From Chloroflexota bacterium (GTDB lineage Bacteria; Chloroflexota; Dormibacteria; CF-121), in the NCBI GenBank assembly GCA_005880395.1, contig VBHQ01000078.1:1-41045 (forward strand): DNA of 41,045 nt, in the 5' to 3' direction. The notes under the pieces were generated by a model that saw only the letters and a list, made by a program, of their open reading frames with translations, was not told the origin of the DNA and ran no database searches. Numbering within the stretch: the stretch's first letter is position 1; the number at the start of each line of letters is the position of its first letter. Below are positions 1 to 9,349 of the stretch, in pieces. The position numbers and the translations under genes are program-made.

Positions 1-564
1 CGCCAGGCCGAGCATCGTCATCGCCAAGGGCAGCTCGAAGGTCACGCCGAAGATGGCGATCAGGATGAGGACGAAGTTGATATAGCTCGCCGCGATTGGC
101 AGGTACTGGATGTCAGGGGTGCCAATCCCGATCAGGAAGCGCAGCGCGATTGGCATGGCGAAAAACGCGAACCCGATTCCCATCGCGAAGAGCGCAACCG
201 CCGAGGCGACGAACCCAATCGCGAACCGTCGCTCGTTTCGATGCAAGCCGGGAGCCACGAAGGTCCAGACCTGCCAGAGGATGACGGGGCTCGCCAGGAT
301 GAACCCGGTGAAGATGCCGACCTTGAAATACAGGAAGAACTTGTCGATCGGCCCGGTGAAGTACAGGACCTTGCCAGGTCCGAGCACGTGTTTGATCGGA
401 CCCAGGACGATGCCCAGCACGACGCCGGACAGGAGGAAGCCGATCACGGTTGCGACCGCCCAGGCGATCAACGAGATGATCAGCACGCGCCGGAGCTCTT
501 CGAGGTGCTCGATGATCGTCATCCGGCGCTCTTCGTCGGGGGTGACGATCGTCGGTTTGGCCAT
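1..564 (-). CDS. tatC: Sec-independent protein translocase TatC (3' end cut by window edge)
   Basis: Reverse-strand translation MAKPTIVTPDEERRMTIIEHLEELRRVLIISLIAWAVATVIGFLL...GPIDKFFLYFKVGIFTGFILASPVVLWQVWTFVAPGLHRNERR is typical TatC. Not in ORF track because it runs off the edge. Adjacent to tatA. Confidence 0.93.
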   Translation of the reverse strand, partial: MAKPTIVTPDEERRMTIIEHLEELRRVLIISLIAWAVATVIGFLLSGVVLGIVLGPIKHVLGPGKVLYFTGPIDKFFLYFKVGIFTGFILASPVILWQVWTFVAPGLHRNERRFAIGFVASAVALFAMGIGFAFFAMPIALRFLIGIGTPDIQYLPIAASYINFVLILIAIFGVTFELPLAMTMLGLA

Positions 565-589
565 GGCTGCCTCTAGAGGCGCCGCCGGC

Positions 590-844
590 TTATGACGCCT
601 TGGTGTCCGTCGGCGATTTCACGTCCGTGACCGGCGGGCGGTCGGCCGCGGGACCGGTTGGCTCGGGCTGCTCCGTGGTGCTCTTTTTGATCTCGTCCTG
701 CAGGTCGGATGACGCCTTGCGGAATTCCCGCATGGCGCGCCCGATGGCGCCGCCGACCTCGGGGAGCTTGCCCGGGCCGTAAACGATCAGCACGATGGCA
801 AGCACGAGAAGGAGGACGTACCAGTGACCGAAAACCCCACCCAT
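590..844 (-). CDS. tatA: Twin-arginine translocase subunit TatA/TatB family
   Basis: MGGVFGHWYVLLLVLAIVLIVYGPGKLPEVGGAIGRAMREFRKASSD: one TM helix plus the FGPGKLPE-type hinge and amphipathic helix. Confidence 0.92.
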   Translation of the reverse strand: MGGVFGHWYVLLLVLAIVLIVYGPGKLPEVGGAIGRAMREFRKASSDLQDEIKKSTTEQPEPTGPAADRPPVTDVKSPTDTKAS

Positions 845-912
845 TCAGAGTTCCTTTTGCCGGCCCATTATACGCCCGGTTCCGAAGCGGGTTGTGAGAC
901 TCGCCTGAGAAG

Positions 913-1512
913 CTAGGAAGTCTGTTCCTGAACCGTTACCGACGTCATCGTGTCGCCCTGCGCGATCTTGAGGACGACGTTCATGCCGCTCGCGACGTAC
1001 CCGAAGAGGTTGTAGCTCTTGGTCAGCTTTTTGCTGTCGTCGACCGTGCAGATGAAGAACTGGCTGCCGTTGGTGTTGGGGCCGGAGTTTGCCATCGCGA
1101 CCGCGCCCGCCGTGTACTCGCCCTTGACCGGCTCATCGTTGAACTTGTAGCCTGGCCCGCCGCTGCCATCGCCTTTCGGGTCACCGCCCTGAATCACGAA
1201 GTCGGCGACGACGCGATGGAACTTGAGGCCGTCGTAGAACTTGTTGCTCGCCAGGAACACGAAGTTATTGACGCTGATCGGTGCCAGCTTCGGATCGAGG
1301 CGAAGCGTGATGGTGCCCTTGTTCGTTGTGATTGTCGCCAGGTACACGTGGGCAGTGTTGATCGTCATCGGCGGCGGCGACGTGTACGTCTTTCTCCCGT
1401 TCACGCTCGGGCTCGGGGTGGGCGTGGCGCCTGCTGTGGTGCCGACATTGCGTCCGACATAGACGGTGAAGCCGAGTATAACGACGACGATGACCCCCAG
1501 CGTCGCCAGCAT
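913..1512 (-). CDS. Peptidyl-prolyl cis-trans isomerase, cyclophilin type, N-terminally membrane anchored
   Basis: TITLRLDPKLAPISVNNFVFLASNKFYDGLKFHRVVADFVIQGGDPKGDGSGGPGYKF...NGSQFFICT. The longest ORF starts at 1692 but overlaps hemB; ATG at 1512 (MLATLGVIVVVILGFTVYVG) is the likelier start. Confidence 0.9.
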   Translation of the reverse strand: MLATLGVIVVVILGFTVYVGRNVGTTAGATPTPSPSVNGRKTYTSPPPMTINTAHVYLATITTNKGTITLRLDPKLAPISVNNFVFLASNKFYDGLKFHRVVADFVIQGGDPKGDGSGGPGYKFNDEPVKGEYTAGAVAMANSGPNTNGSQFFICTVDDSKKLTKSYNLFGYVASGMNVVLKIAQGDTMTSVTVQEQTS

Positions 1513-1562
1513 CTGGGGAACCGGTCGCCCCTGGGGCCCCCCTGGTGGACCACCGCGAGAGC

Positions 1563-2555
1563 TCAGCCCAACTCCTCCCAGCAGGGAATTTCCCGGGCCG
1601 CGTCTCGCGCGTGATAGGTGAGGATCATCTGGGCGCCGGCCCGACGAATGCCGAGCAAGATCTCGCGCACGATCCGTCGTTCGTCGATCCATCCGTTCGC
1701 CGCTGCCGCCTTCACCATCGCGTATTCGCCGCTGACGTTGTAGGCCGCGATCGGCACCTGGGTTGCCTCGCCAACGGCGCGGATGACATCGAGGAACGCG
1801 AGCGCCGGTTTGACCATCACGACGTCGGCGCCTTCCGCCACATCGAGCGCGGCCTCTCGCACCGCTTCGCGAACGTTACCCGCATCCATCTGGTAGGCGC
1901 GGCGGTCACCGAACTGCGGTGCCGAGCCGGCGGCTTCCCGAAACGGGCCATAGAAGGCGGAAGCGTACTTTGCGGCATAGGCAAGGATCGCCCGGTCGGT
2001 GAGCCCCTCCCGATCGAGCGCCGCGCGGATCGCTCCGACCTGGCCATCCATCATTCCCGAAGGGGCGATCACGTCGGCGCCGGCGGCCGCCTGGGAAACG
2101 GCGATCCGCTGGTAGACGTCGAGCGTGGCGTCGTTCGCGACCGTCTGTCCCTCGAGGACGCCGCAGTGGCCGTGATCGGTGTACTCGCACAGACAGAGAT
2201 CCGCGATCAGGAGTACCGCATCGCCGAACGCCTCCCGCAGCCGCCGCAGGCCCTGCTGCACGATGCCGTCGTCAGCCCACGCCCCCGATCCCTGCGCGTC
2301 TTTGCGCAGCGGAATGCCGAAGAGGATGACGCTCTGCACCCCCACCCTGAGCGCTTCCTCGACTTCGCGTGCGATCGAGTCGAGCGTGTGCTGGTATTGC
2401 CCTGGCATGGCGTCGATGGGGACCGGCTGCTCGATGCCCTCGCGCAGAAAGAGCGGATACACCAGGTCCTCCGGGCCAAGCCGCGTTTCGCGCGCAAGCC
2501 GGCGGAGGGCGGGCTTCGCCCGAAGCCGGCGGGGACGCTGCGAGGGGAACGTCAT
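1563..2555 (-). CDS. hemB: Delta-aminolevulinic acid dehydratase (porphobilinogen synthase)
   Basis: [68 protein letters not shown]-type overlap with upstream hemCD. Confidence 0.96.
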   Translation of the reverse strand: MTFPSQRPRRLRAKPALRRLARETRLGPEDLVYPLFLREGIEQPVPIDAMPGQYQHTLDSIAREVEEALRVGVQSVILFGIPLRKDAQGSGAWADDGIVQQGLRRLREAFGDAVLLIADLCLCEYTDHGHCGVLEGQTVANDATLDVYQRIAVSQAAAGADVIAPSGMMDGQVGAIRAALDREGLTDRAILAYAAKYASAFYGPFREAAGSAPQFGDRRAYQMDAGNVREAVREAALDVAEGADVVMVKPALAFLDVIRAVGEATQVPIAAYNVSGEYAMVKAAAANGWIDERRIVREILLGIRRAGAQMILTYHARDAAREIPCWEELG

Positions 2556-4204
2556 GCTGAAAGTTGGCTCCGGCCACGGACGATCGCGTCAACCAGTCCG
2601 CGCGTGGTGTACTCCGCAGCGATGATATCAACCCGCAACCCGAGCTCTCGGGCCGTCTGCGCGGTGATGGGACCGATGCACGCCACCTTGACCGATGGTC
2701 GGATCGCGCCATTGGCGGCCTGCACAAAATGGCGTACGGTCGAGGAGCTCGTAAACGTGACGAGGTCGACCCCGGCAAGCGCCGCCGGCAGCCTGGACGA
2801 AAGGCCTTCGGGGGCGATCGCCCGATAGAGCTCCATCACGGTGACCCTCGCCCCGTGCGCACGGAGACGCTCGGGCAGCACGTCGCGGGCGCCGGCGGCC
2901 CGAGCCAGCAGCACGCGGCCCCCGGGCGGCACCATCGCAATCAGCCGCTCGGCGAGGTCCTCCGCGACGAACCGTGCGGGGACCAGGGCCGGCTCGACGC
3001 CGTAGCCTCGCAGACGGGCCGCCGTCTCCGGGCCGATCGCCGCAACCTTTATATGTACGGGAAACGCCAGCTTCGCCCCATCGAGCAGCTCGAACAGGCG
3101 GTCGACCCCGTTGGCGCTGGTCACAACCAGCCAGTCGGACGCGGCCAGGCCGGCCAACTGCCCGGCGCTGACGGCGATCGGCTCGATCTCGATCACCGGG
3201 CAGGAGACGACGTCGGCGCCCTCGGCCGCCAGGGCGCTGACCAGGCTCGCCGCCTGGCGGTCGGCGCGGGTGACCATGACTCGCAGTCCGGAGAGCGCCC
3301 CGGAGCGGCGGTTCAGCAGAGCCGCTGCGCCTTGCTGCTCCAGCGTCCGCGCGACGGCATCGACGACGCCCGCGTCATCCGGGCCGCGCCCGGCTGCTCG
3401 AAGAACCCGGTGGCCCCTGGCATCGAGGACGACGGCTTGCATCTGCAGCTCACCGTCGTCCACCGTGGCGTAGGCGCCCAGCGCGGAGAGGCATCCGCCG
3501 CCGAGGCGACGGAGCAGGCCGCGCTCCGCGGCGACCGCCCGCCGTGTGTCCGCGTCGTCGATGGCCGCGACGAGTGCAGCCGCGGGGCTTCCCTCGACGG
3601 CCTGGACCGCGAGCGCTCCCTGCCCGGGAGCCGGCAGCATGACGTCGAAGGGCAGCACCTCATGCGCGGTCTCGAGCCGGCCCAGCCGTTGGAGGCCGGC
3701 CGCCGCCAGCACGAGCGCATCGACGACGCCTTCGGACAATCGCTGGAGCCGCGTATCGACGTTGCCGCGAATTTCGAGGGGCACCAGGTCCGGCCGCACC
3801 GCGGCGATCTGCGCCGCCCGGCGCGGGCTGCCGGTGCCAACCCTGGCCGCCCTGGGAAGCGTCCTCAGCGTCGCGCGATCCCGGCCGATCAGGACATCGC
3901 GGGCGTCGGCGCGCGGCAGAAACCCCCCGAGGACGAGGCCCCGGGTTTCGATCGTTGGCAGGTCCTTGGCCGAATGCACCGCCAGCTCGGCACGCCCGTC
4001 GAGCAGCGCCTGTTCGAGCTCCTTGACGAAGATGCCTTCACGAGGCGATTCCGACAGCTTCAGGGCGGGGTGACGGTCGCCGTGCGTCTTGAGCGGCTCG
4101 AGCACGAAGTCGTGCTCGGGATGGGCTCGGGTGAGCGCATCGGCGACCAGTTGCGCCTGGGCCAGGGCGAGCGTGCTTCCCCGGGTCGCCAGCCTGACCC
4201 TCAT
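2552..4204 (-). CDS. hemCD: Fused hydroxymethylbilane synthase / uroporphyrinogen-III synthase (HemC-HemD)
   Basis: N-terminal [24 protein letters not shown]...VHSAKDLPT...[11 protein letters not shown]...[10 protein letters not shown]...[11 protein letters not shown] (HemC with cofactor Cys); C-terminal [36 protein letters not shown]...VVTSANGV...[10 protein letters not shown] (HemD). The track start at 4396 is too far upstream; ATG at 4204 fits HemC. Confidence 0.94.
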   Translation of the reverse strand: MRVRLATRGSTLALAQAQLVADALTRAHPEHDFVLEPLKTHGDRHPALKLSESPREGIFVKELEQALLDGRAELAVHSAKDLPTIETRGLVLGGFLPRADARDVLIGRDRATLRTLPRAARVGTGSPRRAAQIAAVRPDLVPLEIRGNVDTRLQRLSEGVVDALVLAAAGLQRLGRLETAHEVLPFDVMLPAPGQGALAVQAVEGSPAAALVAAIDDADTRRAVAAERGLLRRLGGGCLSALGAYATVDDGELQMQAVVLDARGHRVLRAAGRGPDDAGVVDAVARTLEQQGAAALLNRRSGALSGLRVMVTRADRQAASLVSALAAEGADVVSCPVIEIEPIAVSAGQLAGLAASDWLVVTSANGVDRLFELLDGAKLAFPVHIKVAAIGPETAARLRGYGVEPALVPARFVAEDLAERLIAMVPPGGRVLLARAAGARDVLPERLRAHGARVTVMELYRAIAPEGLSSRLPAALAGVDLVTFTSSSTVRHFVQAANGAIRPSVKVACIGPITAQTARELGLRVDIIAAEYTTRGLVDAIVRGRSQLSA

Positions 4205-4217
4205 GGATTGACGTGCG

Positions 4218-5077
4218 TTAGCTGCGGCGGCGCACCACGTAATCGGTGAGCGATTCGAGCGCCTCACGGTGGGCGGATGGCGGAAACTCCTCCAGCTCCG
4301 CCCGCGCCCTTTCGCCGAACTCTCGCGCGTACCCATACGACTCTTCGATGGCACGCGAACCTCTGACGATCTGCACGACGTCGGCGTAATCGGCATCGTC
4401 GAGGACCCGTTTGTGCAGGATGGTCTCGAGATCGCCGTTTACGCCCGGATCCGAACGCGCCAGCATCAGCGGCAGCGTGACCGTTCCCTGCTTGAGGTCA
4501 TTGCCGACCGGCTTGCCGACTTCGGCTTCGGTCGCCAGGTAATCGAGCACGTCGTCCGCGATCTGGAACGACATTCCAAGGTAGCGGCCGAAGCGCCGGA
4601 TCCGCTCGACCCGCGCCTCGGAAAGACCCGCCAGGACGGCGCCACAGTAGGTGGAGGCCGCCAGCAGCGCGGCCGTCTTGCGTTCGATCTTGGCGTAGTA
4701 CTCCTCGAGCGACTGGTCATATCGGCGCTGACTGGTGAGCTGGAGCATCTCGCCGAAACAGATCGTCATGACCGTTTGCGAGAGCAGGGCGTCGATTGCG
4801 GGGTTGCCGATCTCGGACATCAGATTCGCGCCCTTCGCGAAGTAGTAGTCGCCGATGATGATGGCCGGATTGGGCCCAAGCGTCTCATGGCGAGTCCGGC
4901 CGCCAGGAAAACCAGCGCCGGCCGGAGTCGCTTGCCACCGGCCTCGAGGATCTGCTCCATCGCGTCCGCCACCGGTCCGAGGTCGGCTTTGACCGTCGCG
5001 TGCAACCGCTCTTCGAAGTCGTCGAGCTCGGTGCGAATGGGAACGGCAAAGTCGATTCCGGTCATGGTCGCACTCAC
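4218..5077 (-). pseudogene. Polyprenyl (trans-isoprenyl) diphosphate synthase, frameshifted with internal deletion
   Basis: N-terminal fragment (frame of ORF 4820..5077) ...EQILEAGGKRLRPALVFLAAGLA and C-terminal fragment (frame of ORF 4218..5084) ETLGPNPAIIIGDYYFAKGANL...IADDVLDYLATEAEVGKPVGNDLKQGTVTLPL are in different frames. The region expected to carry the first Asp-rich motif (LxHDDxxD) is absent. Confidence 0.85.
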
Positions 5078-5913
5078 GCGGCACCCTCCCGGCCGGTCAT
5101 TGCCTCCACCAACTCGAGCCGGACGGTCGTGATCGGCGGCAGGTCCTGGCCGAACAGGATCCTCGCGGTCTTGGTGAAGCGTTCGGGCGAGCCCGTGACA
5201 TAGATCTGGTGCCGGGGCGTCTCGTGGTCCGCGTACTCGAGCCCGTTCTTGGCGAGGACGCGCTTGACCCGCGCTGCGGTCGTCTCGGCAGAGTCCACGA
5301 CCGTGACCTCATCACCCAGGATCTTTCCGATCAACGGCCGCAGCAACGGGTAATGGGTGCATCCCAGGATCAGGGTGTCGGCTCCGAACCGCTGGATGTC
5401 CTCCAGGTCTTCTCGAAGCACGTCCTCGGTCTCGGGCGCCTGCGCCTTCCCGGCTTCCACGAGGTCGACCAGCTTCGGCGCCGCCTTGGGGAAGACGCTG
5501 ATCGTCGGGTTGGCCTCGCGAATGGTGTGCAGATACTCCTGGCTCTGGAGCGTTCCCTCGGTCGAGATCACGCCGACCTTCTTGTTCCGGGTGACGGCGA
5601 CGGCGGCCTCGGCCCCCGGGGTGATGACGCCGATGATCGGGATGTCGAAGACCTCTCGGGCGGTGTTCAGGGCGGCGGCGGTGGCGGTGTTGCAGGCGAT
5701 CACGACCATCTTGACGTCGAGCTTTTCGAGAAAGCGAATGATATTGAGCGCGAAGTGGCGGACCTGCGCCTGGTAGCGGGGACCGTAGGGAAAATGCCCG
5801 AGATCGGCGAAGTAGATCGTCGACTCCTGGGGAAGCTGCTGCTGCAGCTCCCGAAGCACCGTCAGCCCGCCCACGCCCGAGTCGAACACGCCGATCGGGC
5901 GCGGATCACTCAT
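5074..5913 (-). CDS. murI: Glutamate racemase
   Basis: MSDPRPIGVFDSGVGGLTVLREL...MVVIACNTATAAAL...LILGCTHYPLLRPLI. Start set at ATG 5913. Confidence 0.95.
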   Translation of the reverse strand: MSDPRPIGVFDSGVGGLTVLRELQQQLPQESTIYFADLGHFPYGPRYQAQVRHFALNIIRFLEKLDVKMVVIACNTATAAALNTAREVFDIPIIGVITPGAEAAVAVTRNKKVGVISTEGTLQSQEYLHTIREANPTISVFPKAAPKLVDLVEAGKAQAPETEDVLREDLEDIQRFGADTLILGCTHYPLLRPLIGKILGDEVTVVDSAETTAARVKRVLAKNGLEYADHETPRHQIYVTGSPERFTKTARILFGQDLPPITTVRLELVEAMTGREGAA

Positions 5914-6398
5914 TCGAGGCCATCTTAACAACCACTTATTGAATTGGACTCGAGATCCGGGCCGTTGACAATCAGGCCGAGAATCGATCCGTCGCGGCCG
6001 AACGCTGCAAGGCAAAACCGATCCGGGCAGTTGTACCGGCGATGAAGCCACACGTCCGCCGGGGCCGCGCCGCGAAACAAAAGCGGATCGATCGGGCCCG
6101 CGCCCGGCTCGCCGCCAGCCAGAAGCAAGCCGCCTAGCGCAGCCGGGCAGGAAACCTGCCAGCGGCGTTGACGGCTTCGCGCTCCGCTGTTGGCAGGTTC
6201 GTCACAGCCAGGGGCTATTGCCTGGCGACGCCTGGTCCAAAAGTCGTTACAGACGCGTCGAGGCGACCCGCGCCTTGCCATCTCTTTCGCCCCATGACCA
6301 TCTGAACAAGATGCCTCCGCGCCGATCGACCACCTTGGGTCACCCGGCCCGTTTGTCCCAGCGCCCCTGGTGGCGGAAGATGGGCGCCGCTTGTCTGC

Positions 6399-7091
6399 GT
6401 GTCCACACGAAATGTGCTCTCTGTGATCTTCCAGCCTCCACGCCGTCTCGTCCGCCCGCTGTTGCTGGCTGCCGCCATCGCGGCCGGTGCCGCGCTGTCC
6501 GCGCCGCTGCCGGCGGCCGCCGACACCTCGATGACCATCGCGGTGATGGGACAGCAGGACGGCGCCTGGGGAGGCGCTCCCCTGGGGAGCTCACCGGCCG
6601 ACACGATTGCCTCCTCGGGTTGCGCCATTACGTCGGTGACGATGATGCTTCGGTACTACGGGGTCGACACCGATCCCGGTGCCTTCAATGCCTGGCTGAC
6701 CGCCAATGGTGGCTACGCCTTCGACGATGAATTGATCTGGGATGCCGTCAGCGGCTATACCGGTGGTCGCATCGGGTTTTCCCAATGGAGGGGACCCGAT
6801 CTCGGGCTGATCCAGGGCGAGCTCGACGCCGGTCGACCGGTCGTCGCCGAGGTCCAGCTGGGTGGCAACCAGCACTTCGTCCTCATCACCGGATATACGG
6901 CCGCGGCTGGACTCCAGATCAACGACCCATGGTTCGCGGATAGCGTGAATTTCAGCGACCGCTATGGCGACCCCGCGTCCGGGATCGTCTCGATTCGAAC
7001 CTTCATGCCGGCGAATCCCGGTGGTCCGCGCGGCGGCGGCCGGCTGAGCTGGCTTGCCAATGCGTTAGCTGTTCTGCATCTAAGCCGATAA
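6399..7091 (+). CDS. Secreted C39-like cysteine peptidase family protein
   Basis: Signal peptide (RPLLLAAAIAAGAALSAPLPAAA), then SSGCAITSVTMMLRYYGVDTDPGAFNAWL (Cys motif) and GGNQHFVLITGY (His) as in C39-like/peptidase_C39_2 domains. Confidence 0.75.
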   Translation: MSTRNVLSVIFQPPRRLVRPLLLAAAIAAGAALSAPLPAAADTSMTIAVMGQQDGAWGGAPLGSSPADTIASSGCAITSVTMMLRYYGVDTDPGAFNAWLTANGGYAFDDELIWDAVSGYTGGRIGFSQWRGPDLGLIQGELDAGRPVVAEVQLGGNQHFVLITGYTAAAGLQINDPWFADSVNFSDRYGDPASGIVSIRTFMPANPGGPRGGGRLSWLANALAVLHLSR

Positions 7092-7380
7092 CGAGCGCGT
7101 CGCCGGCCACCGGAAGGCCAACCCGGTACTGCACATACTTGCGCCGCAACGCGACGATGGCGCGCCGATGCTCCGCGCCGGCGCTTTCGACGACGCGGGC
7201 ACGACCTCGAAACAGCGCGTACCAGAGCCGGCGCCAGTCCTCTTCGTAGTGATCAACGAGCACCGCGGCCTTCGGATTGGTACGTACGTTGGGGCCGCCG
7301 CTCGCGAACCGTCCAACCCGCGCGCGGGCAACCTTGCGCCGGACCGATGGTGGGATCAGGCCGATGCCGTCATCTCCCAA
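7003..7380 (-). CDS. PPOX-class (F420/FMN-dependent) oxidoreductase-like protein, internally shortened
   Basis: RARVGRFAS...NVRTNPKAAVLVDHYEEDWRRLWYALFRGRARVVE matches split-barrel PPOX proteins, but the central strand block between the two conserved segments is missing. Confidence 0.6.
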   Translation of the reverse strand: MGDDGIGLIPPSVRRKVARARVGRFASGGPNVRTNPKAAVLVDHYEEDWRRLWYALFRGRARVVESAGAEHRRAIVALRRKYVQYRVGLPVAGDALVIGLDAEQLTHWQASSAGRRRADHRDSPA

Positions 7381-7442
7381 CCCCGGCCGGACATCTGTTT
7401 GCCTTGATTTTTGCTGACATTTCCGATATAACGATATCTGCG

Positions 7443-7721
7443 ATGACCGCTGCCACCTGGCTCAAGGCTCGCCTGGTCGAGTTGGGCGCTGCGCTCTGCA
7501 CCGCGTTCGTTTTGATCGGCGGCCTCGCCCTGGGCGTGCCGTTCCTGCGCAGCCGCATTCCCGAGACCTTCCTCTACAGCTTTTGCTGCGTCAGCGCCGT
7601 TCTGCTCCGTGCCGGTCTTGATCTGGGCGTGCGCTCGATCGTCCTGGCCGTCCATCACCTCCCGCCGCGTCATATCATGATACCGGCAATATCACGATAT
7701 CCGGCGGGAGTGGTAAGATAA
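7443..7721 (+). CDS. Small hypothetical membrane protein
   Basis: ATG at 7443; two hydrophobic segments (LGAALCTAFVLIGGLALGVPFL; YSFCCVSAVLLRAGLDLG). No family recognised. Confidence 0.4.
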   Translation: MTAATWLKARLVELGAALCTAFVLIGGLALGVPFLRSRIPETFLYSFCCVSAVLLRAGLDLGVRSIVLAVHHLPPRHIMIPAISRYPAGVVR

Positions 7722-7768
7722 GCTCCCGGTAGAGGTAGGGCGAGCGCCCGCAGCCAAGGAGGACACGC

Positions 7769-8086
7769 ATGGGATATCTCAAAGGCGTCATGCATGGAGC
7801 GATCATCGGCGGCGCGGTCGCGCTGCTGTACGCGCCGAAGCCCGGCCGCCAGATGCGCGAGGAGCTTTCCGATCGCCTCGACCAGGTCCGCGGCCAGATG
7901 CAGCCGGTGATCGACCAGGCCCAAGGAGTCGTCGATGCGGCTCGACCCCAGGTCGAGCGCGGAATTTCGAAGGCGCAGCAGCAGGCTCAGCGAGTAACCC
8001 GGCGCGGTGACAGCAGCTCGACATCGGGCGCGTATGGTGGCTCGGCCGGCGTCGGCACGGGCAGCGCTCCCAGCCCTGGCGTCTGA
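7769..8086 (+). CDS. YtxH domain-containing protein
   Basis: MGYLKGVMHGAIIGGAVALLYAPKPGRQMREELSDRLDQV, the YtxH/gas-vesicle-like pattern; good SD (AAGGAGG). Confidence 0.8.
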   Translation: MGYLKGVMHGAIIGGAVALLYAPKPGRQMREELSDRLDQVRGQMQPVIDQAQGVVDAARPQVERGISKAQQQAQRVTRRGDSSSTSGAYGGSAGVGTGSAPSPGV

Positions 8087-8115
8087 CGCGGCGATCCAAG
8101 CCTAAAATCTAGTCC

Positions 8116-9309
8116 GTGCAGCGCAACGGAGACGGGATCGTCGTCGCCGGCGGCGTGCGCACGGCGATCGGCAAATTTGCCGGAGCCTTCAAGGATCTGC
8201 CCACCTCGGATTTAGGGGCGACCGCAATCAAGGCCGCCGTGGATCGGGCCGGCATCTCGCCCGACGCTGTCGATGAGGTCATCCTCGGATGCGTTGGCCA
8301 GGTCGGCGAAGACGCGTTCAACGCGCGGCTGGCCACCTTGAAAGCCGGGCTGCCTGAGAAGACGACGGCTTTCAACGTCAACCGGCTGTGCGGGTCCGGC
8401 CTGCAGGCGATCAACAGCGCGGTCCAGGAGCTCCGCACCGGCGAGGCTGAAGTCGTGGTCGCGGGCGGCAACGAGAACATGTCGATCCAACCGTACCTGC
8501 TGCCGCGGTCGCAGGTCGGTTGGCGCCTGGGGGAAGCGGAGCTGATCGACGGCACGCTGTCCCTGGTCACCGACCCGTTTGGCCGCTATCAGATGGGCTG
8601 CACCGCCGAGAAGGTCGCGGACCGCTACGGCGTGTCGCGCGAAACGCAGGACAAGTTTGCGGCCGAGAGCCAGCGCCGCGCGGTCGCGGCCATCAACGAG
8701 GGCCGCTTCAAGGACCAGATCGTCCCGGTCCCGGTTCCGCAAAAGAAGGGGCAGCCGGTGTTGGCTGAGACCGATGAGCATCCCCGGCCGGGTACCACCG
8801 TCGAATCGCTCGCCCGCCTGAAGGCTGCCTTCCGTGAAGGTGGCAGTGTCACCGCCGGCAATTCGTCGGGCATCAACGACGCCGGCGCCGCGGTCGTCGT
8901 CATGACGAGGTCGAAAGCCGAGCAGCTGGGCGTGACACCCCAGCTCGAGTGGGTCGCCGATGCGGTCGCCGGCATCAGCCCCGAGATCATGGGGGTGGCG
9001 CCGATCTTCGCCGTCCAGAACCTGCTGCGCAAAGTCGGGATGACCATCAATGACATCGACCTGATGGAGTTGAACGAGGCGTTCGCGGCGCAGGCGGTGG
9101 CGGTCATCCGGGAGCTGGAAATCGATCCCGACAAAGTGAACCCCAATGGCGGCGCGATCGCGCTGGGCCATCCGGTCGGCGCAACCGGAGCCATCCTGAC
9201 GGTCAAGCTCGCCTACGAGCTGAAGCGGCGCCAGGCCGAATGGGGCATCGTCACGATGTGCATCGGCGGCGGCCAAGGGATCGCGACGCTCTTCCGCAAC
9301 CTGAACTGA
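8116..9309 (+). CDS. Thiolase family protein (acetyl-CoA C-acetyltransferase)
   Basis: NVNRLCGSGLQAINSA, NEAFAAQAVA, NPNGGAIALGHPVGATGA, CIGGGQGIA: full thiolase signatures. GTG start. Confidence 0.95.
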   Translation: MQRNGDGIVVAGGVRTAIGKFAGAFKDLPTSDLGATAIKAAVDRAGISPDAVDEVILGCVGQVGEDAFNARLATLKAGLPEKTTAFNVNRLCGSGLQAINSAVQELRTGEAEVVVAGGNENMSIQPYLLPRSQVGWRLGEAELIDGTLSLVTDPFGRYQMGCTAEKVADRYGVSRETQDKFAAESQRRAVAAINEGRFKDQIVPVPVPQKKGQPVLAETDEHPRPGTTVESLARLKAAFREGGSVTAGNSSGINDAGAAVVVMTRSKAEQLGVTPQLEWVADAVAGISPEIMGVAPIFAVQNLLRKVGMTINDIDLMELNEAFAAQAVAVIRELEIDPDKVNPNGGAIALGHPVGATGAILTVKLAYELKRRQAEWGIVTMCIGGGQGIATLFRNLN

Positions 9310-9349
9310 GCCACCGCCGGGGATCTCGCCGCGGGCCGTTGTACCGACA

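Noticed and set aside
1545-2828. 427-aa plus-strand ORF
   Set aside because: Antisense to hemB and part of hemCD; no recognisable domain.
2564-4249. 561-aa plus-strand ORF
   Set aside because: Antisense shadow of hemCD; low-complexity R/G/A/D-rich translation, no family signature, typical of high-GC DNA.
7003-7380. 89-nt convergent overlap of the PPOX ORF with the C39-like gene as a special arrangement
   Set aside because: The PPOX C-terminal tail past ...LTHWQAS has no conserved character, so the overlap is probably incidental.
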